DNA of 64,000 bases from Gammaproteobacteria bacterium (GCA_022451485.1 JAKUQS010000008.1:44535-108534); one strand, 5' to 3'. Positions 1 to 8,837 are shown, counted from the stretch's first letter. Numbers and translations are program-made. Notes: generated by a model not told the origin, from the sequence alone.

Positions 1-875
1 CTAAGAAAGGGGCGCTGGCGGTCGGTATAGCGGATGTTGGGATTCTAGAACGGATGTCGCCCCCGGGCCACGGTCCTCGTACCGTAATGCCAAAGGTTCG
101 TTCGGTTATCTCTATCGGAGTGGGCGGTGGGACGGCCGGAGCCTGGGCTGCGAACGCAAAAACCCTTGCCTATGTCGGCGATACGGAAACCTTGGCGTAT
201 AAGGTTGCGTTCGGACTGGCCTTCTATATTGAATCCACTTTTGGTTATCGTGCAGTATTTTGCCCACCTGACATTGATCCAGAGCAGGGAGCGCGCATTC
301 CGATGCAAAGCATGAAACTCCATGCTGAGGTGGCAGGCATTGGCGCGCGTTCAATGGCCGGTGATATTCTTCTGCATCCCGAATTCGGTATGCTCTATTA
401 CAGTTCGGTATTCACGGAGATGCCGCTCGTGAGTGACGGACCGATGGCTGAAAACCCGTGCCCTCACCCGTCCTGTGTCGAGTTGTATCGAAAACAAGGT
501 CGAACCCCATGTCAGAAATTTTGTCCAGCCGGGTGTCTCAGTGGGACAATCGATGCCAATGGCCGGACGGAAGAATCGTGTTTCGAAGCAGATAAATGCG
601 CTGAGATGTCTCAGCAGTACGAGGCTATTCCTGGAGTGTTGATGGAAACACTCAAGGCGAAAGATCCACTCGATCAGGCGATGGCATTGTATGGTCCAGA
701 GAGTCAGGCTATCTGGTACAAACTGTCGATTGGCGCCGGCGAACTTCTAGCGCTGTGCTTTGAATGCATGCGGGTTTGCCCCATCGCACAACAGGCACCG
801 TTATCGAATCCGTTGAAGCGTGGCCTGGCACGCCGCAAGGCGACCGAGGCATCGATGGAAAACCCAGGCGGATAG
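1..875 (+). CDS. QueG/reductive-dehalogenase-like 4Fe-4S protein (5' partial)
   Basis: The reading frame is open from base 3, so the gene starts before the window; the visible part is about 290 residues. Its middle resembles the cobalamin-binding core of epoxyqueuosine reductases and reductive dehalogenases: an early GIADVG-like segment, then GIGARSMAGDILLHPEFGMLYYSSVFTEMPL spread over roughly residues 115-145, comparable to the 'GLGxxGxxxLLxxPxxG...vlTdxpL' pattern of those families. Ferredoxin-like cysteines follow: CPHPSC, CQKFCPAGC, CFEADKC and CFECMRVCP. The spacing of the first group is not the textbook CxxCxxCxxxCP, so this is probably a divergent member and not QueG itself. It ends 4 bases before the downstream ligase, so the two are probably co-transcribed. 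Exact reaction unknown; a redox or dehalogenation role on aromatic substrates is only inference from context. Confidence 0.55.
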   Translation, partial: KKGALAVGIADVGILERMSPPGHGPRTVMPKVRSVISIGVGGGTAGAWAANAKTLAYVGDTETLAYKVAFGLAFYIESTFGYRAVFCPPDIDPEQGARIPMQSMKLHAEVAGIGARSMAGDILLHPEFGMLYYSSVFTEMPLVSDGPMAENPCPHPSCVELYRKQGRTPCQKFCPAGCLSGTIDANGRTEESCFEADKCAEMSQQYEAIPGVLMETLKAKDPLDQAMALYGPESQAIWYKLSIGAGELLALCFECMRVCPIAQQAPLSNPLKRGLARRKATEASMENPGG

Positions 876-879
876 ACAT

Positions 880-2829
880 ATGCCCTTCGGCGTGACTCAG
901 AACATGATCGATTCGTACGGTGAGGCCATCTATCAGCTGAGTCTGAATCGACAGCGCCGGCAGGGTGATCCGGTCCGATTGCTTGATTACGATGCGGTTG
1001 AAGCACAGCGCGCAGACATGGGGCTTACCGATACCGAAATTGCGTCGCGGGTAGGCCTCTCAGTGGATCAGGTTCGCTTCATTCGGGTTTACCTGGAACG
1101 CCAGCATTATCGAATTGATCAGCATCGAAAACTGTTCCACCTTGGAGGCGGTCGACGTTGGCGCGAAGACAGGTATGAAGATCCGGCAGATAGAATAAAT
1201 TATCCCGAAGCCGGCATGCGGGTTAGGACAGCCCTCACATTTAATTCGGCTGAGGTTGCCGGTTTTCTGGCAGAAGGCTTGTGGGGAAAAGCCACGCTCG
1301 ATACCTGGCTAAACCAGGCCACCTTGTCACGACCGAATGCACCGATGCTGATTGCCGGTGAGCACAGCATGAGTTACGCCAAGGTGGATGCGCAGGTAGG
1401 CGCGATTGCATCCGGTCTTAAGGCGCTTGGTCTCGGGCGGGGTGATGTGATCGCGATACAGTTACCCAATACAGTTGAATTTGTGGTCGGACACCTTGCT
1501 GTGGCGCGAATCGGCGCTGTTTTGCAAACCATTCACATGCCATACCGGGCCGGTGACATTGCATCTCTTCTTGAGCACAGTCAGGCCCGTGCTGTTATCG
1601 CTGCGGATGTTTTTCGTGGTTACGATCTTGCATCAATTATGCTGGCCGAAAGACGCCGCTTGGATTCGCTTGAGGAGGTCATCATTGTCGGCCAGGCTCC
1701 GCGCGAAGCACGGTCATTTTGGAGTCTCGCCGAGTCCGGCAAACCCCTCGATCAGCATGACCGTGCAGTGGCGGCGGATCCATGCCTGTTGTTGTATACC
1801 TCGGGTACGACATCAAGTCCCAAAGGGGTGCCGCTCACTTATCAGAACATGCTCGGCAATATCGAGTCAGCGGCGGACGAATTTGAGGTCACAGAACATG
1901 ATCGCATTCTATCGGCGGCACCATTTAGTCATCTCTACGGGATATTCAACTTTCATATGGCACTGAGTCGCGGCGCGGCGGCAGTTCTGTTACCTGCATT
2001 TACGCCACAAGACCTGGGACAGGCGGTTTCAATGCACGAACCGACCATGTTGTTTCTCGGCCCGGCACACGCGGCCGCTATGCTGGGTCAGGGATTGATC
2101 AATGAAAGAGACTTTGCGTCTGTGCGTTTTTCTGTTTTCTCTGGTGCATCGTGTCCCACCCATGTACTTGAACGCTATCAATCGGCGATACCGACCAGTA
2201 CGGTTGCCCAGTTATGGGGCATGACTGAAATCCAGGCGGGGAGTTTTACTCGCGCATCGGATCCGCTGAGTGTTGCGGCTACGAGTGCAGGTCCACCAGC
2301 TCGTGGTAATGAAGTGCGCATTCGGTCGCTCGACGGTGACATTCTGTCGGCGGGTGAGGAAGGCGAACTTGAAATTCGGGGTGCGTCAGTATTCGGTGGT
2401 TACCTTGATAACCATGAAGCTAACGCGGCGGCATTTACCAGGGACGGCTGGTTTCGTAGCGGAGATTTGGCCTGTATCGACGATTTGGGATACATCCGTC
2501 TTACCGGCCGCACAAAGGATTTGATCAATCGTGGCGGTGTCAAATACAACCCGACGGATATTGAAGCGCTGTTAATGCAGAACGATGCCGTTGATCAGGC
2601 AGCTATTGTGGCTATGCCGGATCCAGTATTGGGAGAAAAGGCCTGCTGTTTTGTCACCCTCCGACCGGGATTCGATCTGTCGTTAACGGAGGTCTGTGTG
2701 TTGCTTGAAGGTGAGAATGTATCTAAGGTGAAATGGCCGGAACGATTGGAAATCGTTGAGGAAATGCCGTTGACGCCAACAAGGAAGATTATTAAGGGAG
2801 CGTTAGCCCAACGGCTGAACTCGAGTTAA
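880..2829 (+). CDS. AMP-dependent acyl/aryl-CoA ligase with extra N-terminal HTH-like segment
   Basis: A 649-residue class I adenylate-forming enzyme that should activate a carboxylic acid to its CoA thioester. Visible motifs are the phosphate loop LLYTSGTTSSPKGVPLT (about residues 305-320), a WGMTE motif, the hinge region GYIRLTGRTKDLINRGG and the C-terminal catalytic lysine in TPTRKIIKG. The ligase fold begins only near residue 130. The first 110 or so residues are unusual and include GLTDTEIASRVGLSVDQVRFIRVYL (residues 49-73, written here in consensus reading), which looks like a helix-turn-helix. I chose ATG 880, directly after the upstream stop, instead of an earlier start that would overlap that gene by about 55 bases. 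Neighbouring Liv transporter and BoxBC suggest an aromatic acid such as benzoate as substrate, but this is inference; a fatty or alicyclic acid is possible. Confidence 0.75.
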   Translation: MPFGVTQNMIDSYGEAIYQLSLNRQRRQGDPVRLLDYDAVEAQRADMGLTDTEIASRVGLSVDQVRFIRVYLERQHYRIDQHRKLFHLGGGRRWREDRYEDPADRINYPEAGMRVRTALTFNSAEVAGFLAEGLWGKATLDTWLNQATLSRPNAPMLIAGEHSMSYAKVDAQVGAIASGLKALGLGRGDVIAIQLPNTVEFVVGHLAVARIGAVLQTIHMPYRAGDIASLLEHSQARAVIAADVFRGYDLASIMLAERRRLDSLEEVIIVGQAPREARSFWSLAESGKPLDQHDRAVAADPCLLLYTSGTTSSPKGVPLTYQNMLGNIESAADEFEVTEHDRILSAAPFSHLYGIFNFHMALSRGAAAVLLPAFTPQDLGQAVSMHEPTMLFLGPAHAAAMLGQGLINERDFASVRFSVFSGASCPTHVLERYQSAIPTSTVAQLWGMTEIQAGSFTRASDPLSVAATSAGPPARGNEVRIRSLDGDILSAGEEGELEIRGASVFGGYLDNHEANAAAFTRDGWFRSGDLACIDDLGYIRLTGRTKDLINRGGVKYNPTDIEALLMQNDAVDQAAIVAMPDPVLGEKACCFVTLRPGFDLSLTEVCVLLEGENVSKVKWPERLEIVEEMPLTPTRKIIKGALAQRLNSS

Positions 2830-2996
2830 ATGGCGAACTGTCTGGCCTGTTGGTTGATTGCCCAACAGTGAACATTTGGACATTCTGGATTCTCTGATGT
2901 CTGGGGTATGATTCACGCAGACGGAAGCCAGAATATAGAAACCGCGGTGCCGGCGATGCCGGATATCGTTATGACAACGCTGAAGGAGGAGCTGGA

Positions 2997-4184
2997 ATGA
3001 TGATGAGTCGTTTATTTAAGTATTTTGTTCTCTCGCTGGGGTTGGTTGCCACGTCAGCATTTGCTGACAACGTGCGCATCGGATTTGTCACAACGCTGAC
3101 CACCCCGGCAGGCGCCATGGGGCGAGATATGGTTGATGCCGCAAACATCGCTCTGGATCATATTGGTCATAAGATGGGTGGCAAAGCCGTTGAATTTATC
3201 GTTGAGGACGATGGTTTTAAACCAGAAATCGGCAAACAGAAAACCGACAAACTGGTGAAACAGGATGACGTGCACTTTGTCACCGGATTTATCTGGTCAC
3301 ATGTGTTGCTCGCATCACGCAAATCTGCATTGGATGGAGGTAAATTTTTGATCAGTGCCAATGCAGGACCGTCACCGTTAGCCGGAAAGTTATGCCACAA
3401 GAATTTCTTTTCTTCCTCGTGGCAGAACGATCAGAACCCAATGGCTACAGGGGAGGTTTTGAACAAGAAGGGTGTAAAGAAGCTATATATCATGTCGCCT
3501 AACTACGCTGCCGGTAAGAACATGGTGGCAGGTGTTGAGCGAACCTTTAAGGGAGAAATCGTGGGAAAAGACATGACCAAGTGGGGTAAGGACATGCAAC
3601 TTGATTTTTCCGCAGAACTCGCCAAAGCCAAAGCATCGGGCGCGGACGCTATCTTTGTCTTTTACCCGGGTCCGGCCGGGCCGGCGTTCATCAAGCAGTA
3701 TGATCAGGCGGGATTACGTGGAAAGATTCCGCTTTACACGGTCTTTACGGTAGACGCGTTGTCTCTTGGGCGTTTGCAGAAAGCAAAACTTGGAGGTGTG
3801 CTTGGCTCGTGGAATACGATGTTCTGGGCACCAGATCTTGATAATGCGACGAACAATCGATTTGTCAAGGACTTCAAGGCCAAGACCGGTCGATACCCAA
3901 CGCATTACGCAGCACAATCCTATGACGCGATTATGTTGATCAAAAGTGGGGTCGACGCCGTTAACGGAGACACCAGCAACCAGGATGGTATTCGAGCCGG
4001 CATGTTAAAGGCGGACTTTCCAAGCGTGCGGGGTAAGTACCGTTATGGTTCCAATCATTTCCCGATCCAGAACTTCTATCTGCGGACGGTTAAAAAGGAT
4101 GCCAACGGGGATTGGTTTGTTTCGCATGTATCGACAGTGCTGAGTGATCATCAGGATAGTTATCACGGTCAGTGCAAACTGTAA
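2997..4184 (+). CDS. Branched-chain/aromatic-acid ABC transporter substrate-binding protein (LivK family)
   Basis: A periplasmic binding protein of 395 residues. The N-terminus is a Sec signal peptide (Lys/Arg-poor start, hydrophobic core FVLSLGLVATSAFA, likely cut after AFA-D), followed by NVRIGFVTTLTTPAGAMGRDM, the usual first strand and ligand loop of type I LivJ/LivK-like receptors. Length fits the family. A strong ribosome site (AAGGAGGAG) lies just upstream of three consecutive ATG codons at 2997, 3000 and 3003, so the exact start is ambiguous by two residues. It heads a binding protein-permease-permease-ATPase-ATPase set. Because the set lies between an acyl-CoA ligase and box genes, aromatic acid uptake is a reasonable inference over branched-chain amino acids, but the ligand cannot be read from sequence. 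Confidence 0.88.
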   Translation: MMMSRLFKYFVLSLGLVATSAFADNVRIGFVTTLTTPAGAMGRDMVDAANIALDHIGHKMGGKAVEFIVEDDGFKPEIGKQKTDKLVKQDDVHFVTGFIWSHVLLASRKSALDGGKFLISANAGPSPLAGKLCHKNFFSSSWQNDQNPMATGEVLNKKGVKKLYIMSPNYAAGKNMVAGVERTFKGEIVGKDMTKWGKDMQLDFSAELAKAKASGADAIFVFYPGPAGPAFIKQYDQAGLRGKIPLYTVFTVDALSLGRLQKAKLGGVLGSWNTMFWAPDLDNATNNRFVKDFKAKTGRYPTHYAAQSYDAIMLIKSGVDAVNGDTSNQDGIRAGMLKADFPSVRGKYRYGSNHFPIQNFYLRTVKKDANGDWFVSHVSTVLSDHQDSYHGQCKL

Positions 4185-4210
4185 TTGCACTCGTATTTGG
4201 CTGAATGAAT

Positions 4211-4243
4211 CCGGCAGGCAGGTGGTGAACCTCTGCCTGCCGG
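4211..4243 (+). promoter_or_regulatory. Perfect 11-bp hairpin between binding-protein and permease genes
   Basis: CCGGCAGGCAG (4211-4221) and CTGCCTGCCGG (4233-4243) are exact reverse complements around an 11-base loop. No run of T follows, so a classical intrinsic terminator is unlikely. Such hairpins after periplasmic-binding-protein genes commonly protect the upstream mRNA from 3' decay and lower expression of the permease genes. That role here is inference. Confidence 0.7.
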
Positions 4244-4293
4244 AATTAGTTCTACAAGGCTAATGTTGTTTTCCACGGCGGTTTGACATCATC

Positions 4294-5217
4294 ATGGATT
4301 GGACGCTGCTGACTGTTCAACTGTTGAACGGTCTGCAACTTGGAATTCTGCTTTTTCTGCTTGCTTCAGGGTTAACCCTGATTTTCGGCATCATGGATTT
4401 TGTCAATTTGGCGCATGGATCGCTGTATATGGTTGGCGCATTTTTCTGCGCAACCCTCACGCAGTGGTTGGATTCATTTTGGTTGGGGCTACTGTTAGCA
4501 CTGCCAGCCACTGCCGTTGTCGGTATTCTGGTTGAACTGATTGTTGTTCGGCACCTCTATGAGCGTGATCATCTGGATCATGTGTTGGCAACCTTTGGAC
4601 TGATTCTCGTTTTTGACACATTGACACAGATGATATGGGGGCCTGATGGTCAGGTCATTCCATTGCCCGCATGGCTGGATGGCCAGGTTTCGCTGGGCGG
4701 TGCCATCGAAGTGCCAACCTATCGTGTGGCCATCATTCTGACTGGTCTTGCGGTTGCCTTCGGATTATTCATTCTGGTAACGCGGACTCGACTGGGGATG
4801 CAAATTCGTGCGGGGGCATCAAATCGCAAGATGGTCAGTGCCCTGGGTGTCAATATCGGACTGTTATTTTCAATTGTTTTCGTCATTGGTGCCGTGCTCG
4901 CCGGTTTAGCCGGCATGATGATTGCGCCGATTACTGAGGCATCAATCGGAATGGGCAATCAGATCATTATTGTGGCGTTTGTGGTGATCGTTATCGGCGG
5001 CATCGGTTCGATTAAGGGTGCGTTCATCGCGGCCATTCTGGTCGGATTGATCGACACTATGGGGCGATCGTATTTGGACGCTTTATTTAAAATGTTTATG
5101 TCGGCACAAAATGCTGAAACGTCCGCTCCTGCAGTGTCGGCAATGCTAATTTATATTCTGATGGCTGTTATTCTGGCTGTTCGGCCGTCAGGATTATTCG
5201 GGCCCCGCGGGCACTGA
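4294..5217 (+). CDS. ABC transporter permease, LivH family
   Basis: An inner-membrane permease of 307 residues with eight or so hydrophobic segments. It has the LivH hallmark NGLQLGILLFLLASGLTLIFG at the N-terminus followed by GIMDFVNLAHGSLYMVGAF, and a C-terminal ending RPSGLFGPRGH typical of the family ('RPxGLFG'). It forms the translocation pore with the LivM-like protein encoded 18 bases downstream. It is separated from the binding-protein gene by about 110 bases containing the hairpin at 4211-4243. Confidence 0.92.
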   Translation: MDWTLLTVQLLNGLQLGILLFLLASGLTLIFGIMDFVNLAHGSLYMVGAFFCATLTQWLDSFWLGLLLALPATAVVGILVELIVVRHLYERDHLDHVLATFGLILVFDTLTQMIWGPDGQVIPLPAWLDGQVSLGGAIEVPTYRVAIILTGLAVAFGLFILVTRTRLGMQIRAGASNRKMVSALGVNIGLLFSIVFVIGAVLAGLAGMMIAPITEASIGMGNQIIIVAFVVIVIGGIGSIKGAFIAAILVGLIDTMGRSYLDALFKMFMSAQNAETSAPAVSAMLIYILMAVILAVRPSGLFGPRGH

Positions 5218-5235
5218 GTTCGGTTCTTTTTAGCG

Positions 5236-6180
5236 ATGAAAAGTCTTACGGTGCGCGGATGGGTGACACTGGTAGTGCTGGTGGCCCTGGCCCTGTTACC
5301 GGTCTTTGTCAGCGTGACGGGCCGGGAGTTTTTTCTTGTCCTTGCAACGCGATTGGTGATTCTGGCGATTGCCGCGGTCAGTTTGAATCTGATCCTGGGC
5401 TATGGACGGATGATCAGTTTTGGGCACGCCGCGTACCTGGGCATAGGGGCCTATGCAGTAGGCATTCCTGCCTATTACGAGATTTACAATGGTTTCATAC
5501 AGCTAGGAATAGCGATTGGTGTGTCGGCTGCCTTCGCCTTCCTGACAGGCCTGGTGTGTTTGAGAACTCGTGGCGTTAACTTCATCATGATTACCATGGC
5601 ATTTTCAATGATGGTGTTTTTCGCTTTTGTTTCAATAGAAGAATACGGGGGCGACGATGGCTTGGTCATTGAAGTCCGAAGCGAGTTTGGACGATGGCTG
5701 AATTTAGAAAATGACACGGTGTTGTACTACGTTTGCTTTGTGTCTTTGCTGGGTGTTCTTTATTTAATCCGACGCATCGTACATTCGCGTTTCGGTATGG
5801 TGATTCAGGGTGCGCGCGGTAATGAGGGTCGAATGCAGTCTCTTGGTTTCGATACTTTCCGTTACAGGCTGGTGTGTTATGTCATCGCGGGAGCGTTGTG
5901 CGGTTATGCCGGCGCTTTACTCGGCAATTTCACCAGTTTTATTAGTCCGGAAATGATGGATTGGACTCGATCAGGAGAGTTGATCTTTATGGTGGTGCTG
6001 GGTGGGACGAGCAGTCTCTTTGGCCCGGTGCTGGGTGCCGGTTTATTTATTCTCCTGGAGGAGATCCTTTCAGGATTCTGGTTGTATTGGCAATTGATAT
6101 TTGGAATCTTTCTCATTTTAGTGGTCTTGTTCGCCAAGGGTGGTATCGATAGTTGGCTTGGCAGGAATCCGGAGCGCTGA
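5236..6180 (+). CDS. ABC transporter permease, LivM family
   Basis: The second membrane subunit, 314 residues, with strongly hydrophobic helices from the N-terminus. The conserved LivM segment AVSLNLILGYGRMISFGHAAYLGIGAYAVG is at about residues 45-75, and the EAA-like region RYRLVCYVIAGALCGYAGALLGN is near 215-240. It follows the LivH gene by 18 bases and is followed almost at once by the LivG gene (stop at 6178-6180, next ATG at 6182), so translation is probably coupled. The ligand is set by the binding protein and is unknown. Confidence 0.92.
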   Translation: MKSLTVRGWVTLVVLVALALLPVFVSVTGREFFLVLATRLVILAIAAVSLNLILGYGRMISFGHAAYLGIGAYAVGIPAYYEIYNGFIQLGIAIGVSAAFAFLTGLVCLRTRGVNFIMITMAFSMMVFFAFVSIEEYGGDDGLVIEVRSEFGRWLNLENDTVLYYVCFVSLLGVLYLIRRIVHSRFGMVIQGARGNEGRMQSLGFDTFRYRLVCYVIAGALCGYAGALLGNFTSFISPEMMDWTRSGELIFMVVLGGTSSLFGPVLGAGLFILLEEILSGFWLYWQLIFGIFLILVVLFAKGGIDSWLGRNPER

Positions 6181-6181
6181 T

Positions 6182-6949
6182 ATGGGTGAGTCCGTAATTT
6201 TGAGTATTAAAGATTTGTACAAATCGTTTGGTGGCGTAGCGGCGACAAACGGATTGACCCTTGATGTGCTGGAACGAGAAGTCCATGCCGTGATCGGACC
6301 CAACGGTGCGGGCAAGACTACGCTGGTGTCACAGGTAACTGGAGTCGTGTTACCGGATGCCGGCCAGATTGTATTCCGCGACCGGGATATTACTCGGATG
6401 CCGGCCTACCGGCGGCCACATCTTGGCATGGCACGATCTTTTCAGATCACCAGCATTATTCAGGACATGACGGTGCTTGAAAATGTGGTACTGGCAGTGC
6501 AGGCGAAGGCAGGGCACTCATACCGGTTTTGGGAGCCAGCGATTGCTGACGACCAGTTAACCGAACCGGCCATGCGGGCACTGACCCAAGTGGGTCTCGA
6601 GCCTGAAGCAATGCAGATCGCAGGACCTCTGTCCCATGGAGAGCATCGGCAACTGGAGTTGGCGATGGTGCTGGCGACCGATCCGGAGCTGGTTTTTCTG
6701 GATGAGCCCACTGCCGGGATGGGGCGGGAAGATTCCGCTCGTATGGTGTCTATGCTGGAATCATTGAAGGGCTCGCGCACCGTCATATTGGTTGAACATG
6801 ATATGGATGCGGTATTTGCACTCGCCGATAGAATTACTGTGATGGTTGAGGGTCGGGCTATTGCAACGGGTACCCCGGATGTTATTCGCGCTGATCGATC
6901 GGTGCGCGAGGCCTATCTGGGCGAAGACATGAATACGGCGATCGAGTAG
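6182..6949 (+). CDS. ABC transporter ATP-binding protein, LivG family
   Basis: A cytoplasmic ATPase of 255 residues. Walker A is GPNGAGKTT (residues 39-47), the signature motif is LSHGEHRQLELAM, Walker B is LVFLDEPTAGM and the switch histidine is in VEHDM. The LivG-specific long insertion with AYRRPHLGMARSFQ is present. I chose ATG 6182, one base after the LivM stop; an earlier in-frame start at 6140 would lie inside livM and adds residues that do not match the family. Confidence 0.92.
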   Translation: MGESVILSIKDLYKSFGGVAATNGLTLDVLEREVHAVIGPNGAGKTTLVSQVTGVVLPDAGQIVFRDRDITRMPAYRRPHLGMARSFQITSIIQDMTVLENVVLAVQAKAGHSYRFWEPAIADDQLTEPAMRALTQVGLEPEAMQIAGPLSHGEHRQLELAMVLATDPELVFLDEPTAGMGREDSARMVSMLESLKGSRTVILVEHDMDAVFALADRITVMVEGRAIATGTPDVIRADRSVREAYLGEDMNTAIE

Positions 6950-6995
6950 GCCGGAGAGACATGATGTTCGAATACGTGAAAATCAAAGTAAACGT

Positions 6996-7697
6996 ATGCT
7001 AGAGGTCAACGACATCCAGGCGTTTTATGGTGCGAGCCAGGCCTTGTTCGGTACTAGTTTTAAGGTCGAACCGGGCCAGGTTGTGACGTTGATGGGTAGA
7101 AACGGGATGGGTAAGACAACGTCAGTGCACTGCATTATGGGCATGCTACCTGTTCGAGAAGGCGAGGTAAGGTGGGAGGGACAAAAGATCACTAACCTAT
7201 CGAGTTATCGCGTCGCGCAAAGGGGCATCGGGTTGGTACCCGAAGGACGACAGATTTTTCCGAATTTGACGGTTCTGGAAAATCTTGTTGCTACGGCTAA
7301 GTTAACGAATAACAGGGCCCGAAGCTGGGATCTTGATCGGGTGTTGGATATGTTGCCTGCATTGGCGGTGCGCTTGAAAGGATCGGGTAACTTATTGTCA
7401 GGGGGCGAACAACAGATGTTGGCGATCGGGCGTGCACTGATGACCAACCCCCGATTGCTGATACTGGACGAAGCGACTGAAGGGCTTGCGCCATTGGTCC
7501 GGAGAGATATATGGGCTTGTCTTGGTCAACTCAAAGCAGAGGGGTTATCTATACTAGTCATTGACAAGAATGTCCGAGATCTCGCTGCAATCGCCGATCA
7601 TCATTTCATTATTGAGAAGGGGCGCATTGTCTGGCAGGGTGACTCGCGATCGCTTCTGGATGGTAGTGACGTAATGAGCCGCTATCTGGGTTTTTAA
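6996..7697 (+). CDS. ABC transporter ATP-binding protein, LivF family
   Basis: The second ATPase of the importer, 233 residues. Walker A is GRNGMGKTT (34-42), followed by the LivF hallmark RRGIGLVPEGR in the form AQRGIGLVPEGRQIFPNLTV, the signature LSGGEQQMLAIGRALM and Walker B LLILDEATEGLAP. The H-loop position reads VIDKN (188-192), where branched-chain LivF proteins usually have VEQN. I recall this variant from LivF-like ATPases near aromatic-acid genes, which fits the location, but that is memory, not a search. It ends the transporter operon and converges on the next gene across 15 bases. Confidence 0.92.
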   Translation: MLEVNDIQAFYGASQALFGTSFKVEPGQVVTLMGRNGMGKTTSVHCIMGMLPVREGEVRWEGQKITNLSSYRVAQRGIGLVPEGRQIFPNLTVLENLVATAKLTNNRARSWDLDRVLDMLPALAVRLKGSGNLLSGGEQQMLAIGRALMTNPRLLILDEATEGLAPLVRRDIWACLGQLKAEGLSILVIDKNVRDLAAIADHHFIIEKGRIVWQGDSRSLLDGSDVMSRYLGF

Positions 7698-7712
7698 TGA
7701 AGTCGATGGTCT

Positions 7713-8810
7713 TCACAAGGCGGCTGCAGTTTCTACCACCAGGCTGAGTTTGGCACGTTGTTCACTGATGGTTAGCGGGTTACCGCCGATAGTGCTTGCG
7801 AATCCACATTGTGGGCTGATGCATATTGCGGCAGGATCAATATGCAGTGCCGCTTCATCAACACGACGCATTAATGTATCAGAATGTTCCAGGGTCGGTA
7901 TTTTGGTTGAGATCAGTCCCAGCACAACGCGTCGGCCCGTTGGCATAAACCGTAGAGGAGTGAAATCGCCTGCTCTGGGAGAATCAAATTCCAGAAAGTA
8001 GGCATCCACCGTCAGCCCGTTAAAGAGTAGTTCAGCAACCGCTTCGTATCCTCCCTGGGACAGAAAGTGTGCCTTATAGTTACCTCGGCAAAAATGCATT
8101 GCGACAGTGACACCTGGAGGACGATCGCGAAGGCTGTCGTTGCACAAGGCGACGTAATCCTGAAGCAATTGGTCGGGATCGATATTTTTTGACGCCACCT
8201 TCGTACGAACTTCAGGGTCACACAACATGGCAAACGGGACGTCGTCCAGCTGGATGTAGGTTGATCCTGCGGCTGCGAGCGCTGCAATTTCCTGTCGGTA
8301 GACAGCGGCAAGATCAGTGAAGTAGCTTTTAGTATCCGGATATACAGTTTGATCAATGCCTTGATCCACTCGCCAGAAGTGCATGGATGGTGGTGAGGGC
8401 AGGGTGGTCTTGGGTGTTTGATTCGTTGATGCACGCACAAATTTAAATTCATCGACTGCGATGGCTTGTTGTCGTCGCACAGGGCCGCTGACATGGGGTG
8501 CGGTGAATGCCTGTTCATGGCCACACTCGTCACGAAACGTGAAAGCAGCATTCTTAATTTCCAGGCCATCAACCCGTTCGACAAAGCTTGACCAATAGGA
8601 AGCGCGGCGGAATTCTCCATCAGTGATGGATTGGAGTCCCACCGCTTCCTGGAGGGTGATAGCCTCCCGAATGGCATCATCTTGAGCTATAGCCAGTGCG
8701 GCATCAGTTGCTTTTCCACTCCGATGGTCACGGTAGGCCTGCATTAAGGAGGGTGGGCGGAGCAGGCTACCCACATGATCCGCACGAAACGGCGGGCCAT
8801 TGTTAGTCAC
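7713..8810 (-). CDS. Cobalamin-independent methionine synthase (MetE C-terminal)-like methyltransferase
   Basis: A stand-alone 365-residue protein resembling the catalytic C-terminal half of MetE, a zinc-dependent thiol methyl/alkyltransferase fold also used by epoxyalkane:CoM transferase. It starts FRADHVGSLLRPPSL (typical 'xxDxxGSllRP'), has QLDDVPFA, then candidate zinc ligands in MHFCRGN, the acidic EFDSP and the cysteine of ISPQCGFAS. The start codon is GTG at 8808-8810. It lies 27 bases downstream of boxB on the same strand, so it is probably the last gene of the box operon. Its substrate is unknown; it could be a methionine synthase variant fed by another methyl donor or a thiol transferase acting on an epoxide. 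Confidence 0.8.
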   Translation of the reverse strand: MTNNGPPFRADHVGSLLRPPSLMQAYRDHRSGKATDAALAIAQDDAIREAITLQEAVGLQSITDGEFRRASYWSSFVERVDGLEIKNAAFTFRDECGHEQAFTAPHVSGPVRRQQAIAVDEFKFVRASTNQTPKTTLPSPPSMHFWRVDQGIDQTVYPDTKSYFTDLAAVYRQEIAALAAAGSTYIQLDDVPFAMLCDPEVRTKVASKNIDPDQLLQDYVALCNDSLRDRPPGVTVAMHFCRGNYKAHFLSQGGYEAVAELLFNGLTVDAYFLEFDSPRAGDFTPLRFMPTGRRVVLGLISTKIPTLEHSDTLMRRVDEAALHIDPAAICISPQCGFASTIGGNPLTISEQRAKLSLVVETAAAL

Positions 8811-8837
8811 AGGTCGTAACCATTATGCGGGCATGAT

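Noticed and set aside
2876..2912. TTGGAC...TATGAT as a promoter of the Liv operon
   Set aside because: The spacing is about 25 bases, too long for a sigma-70 promoter, and the alternative -35 positions are poor.
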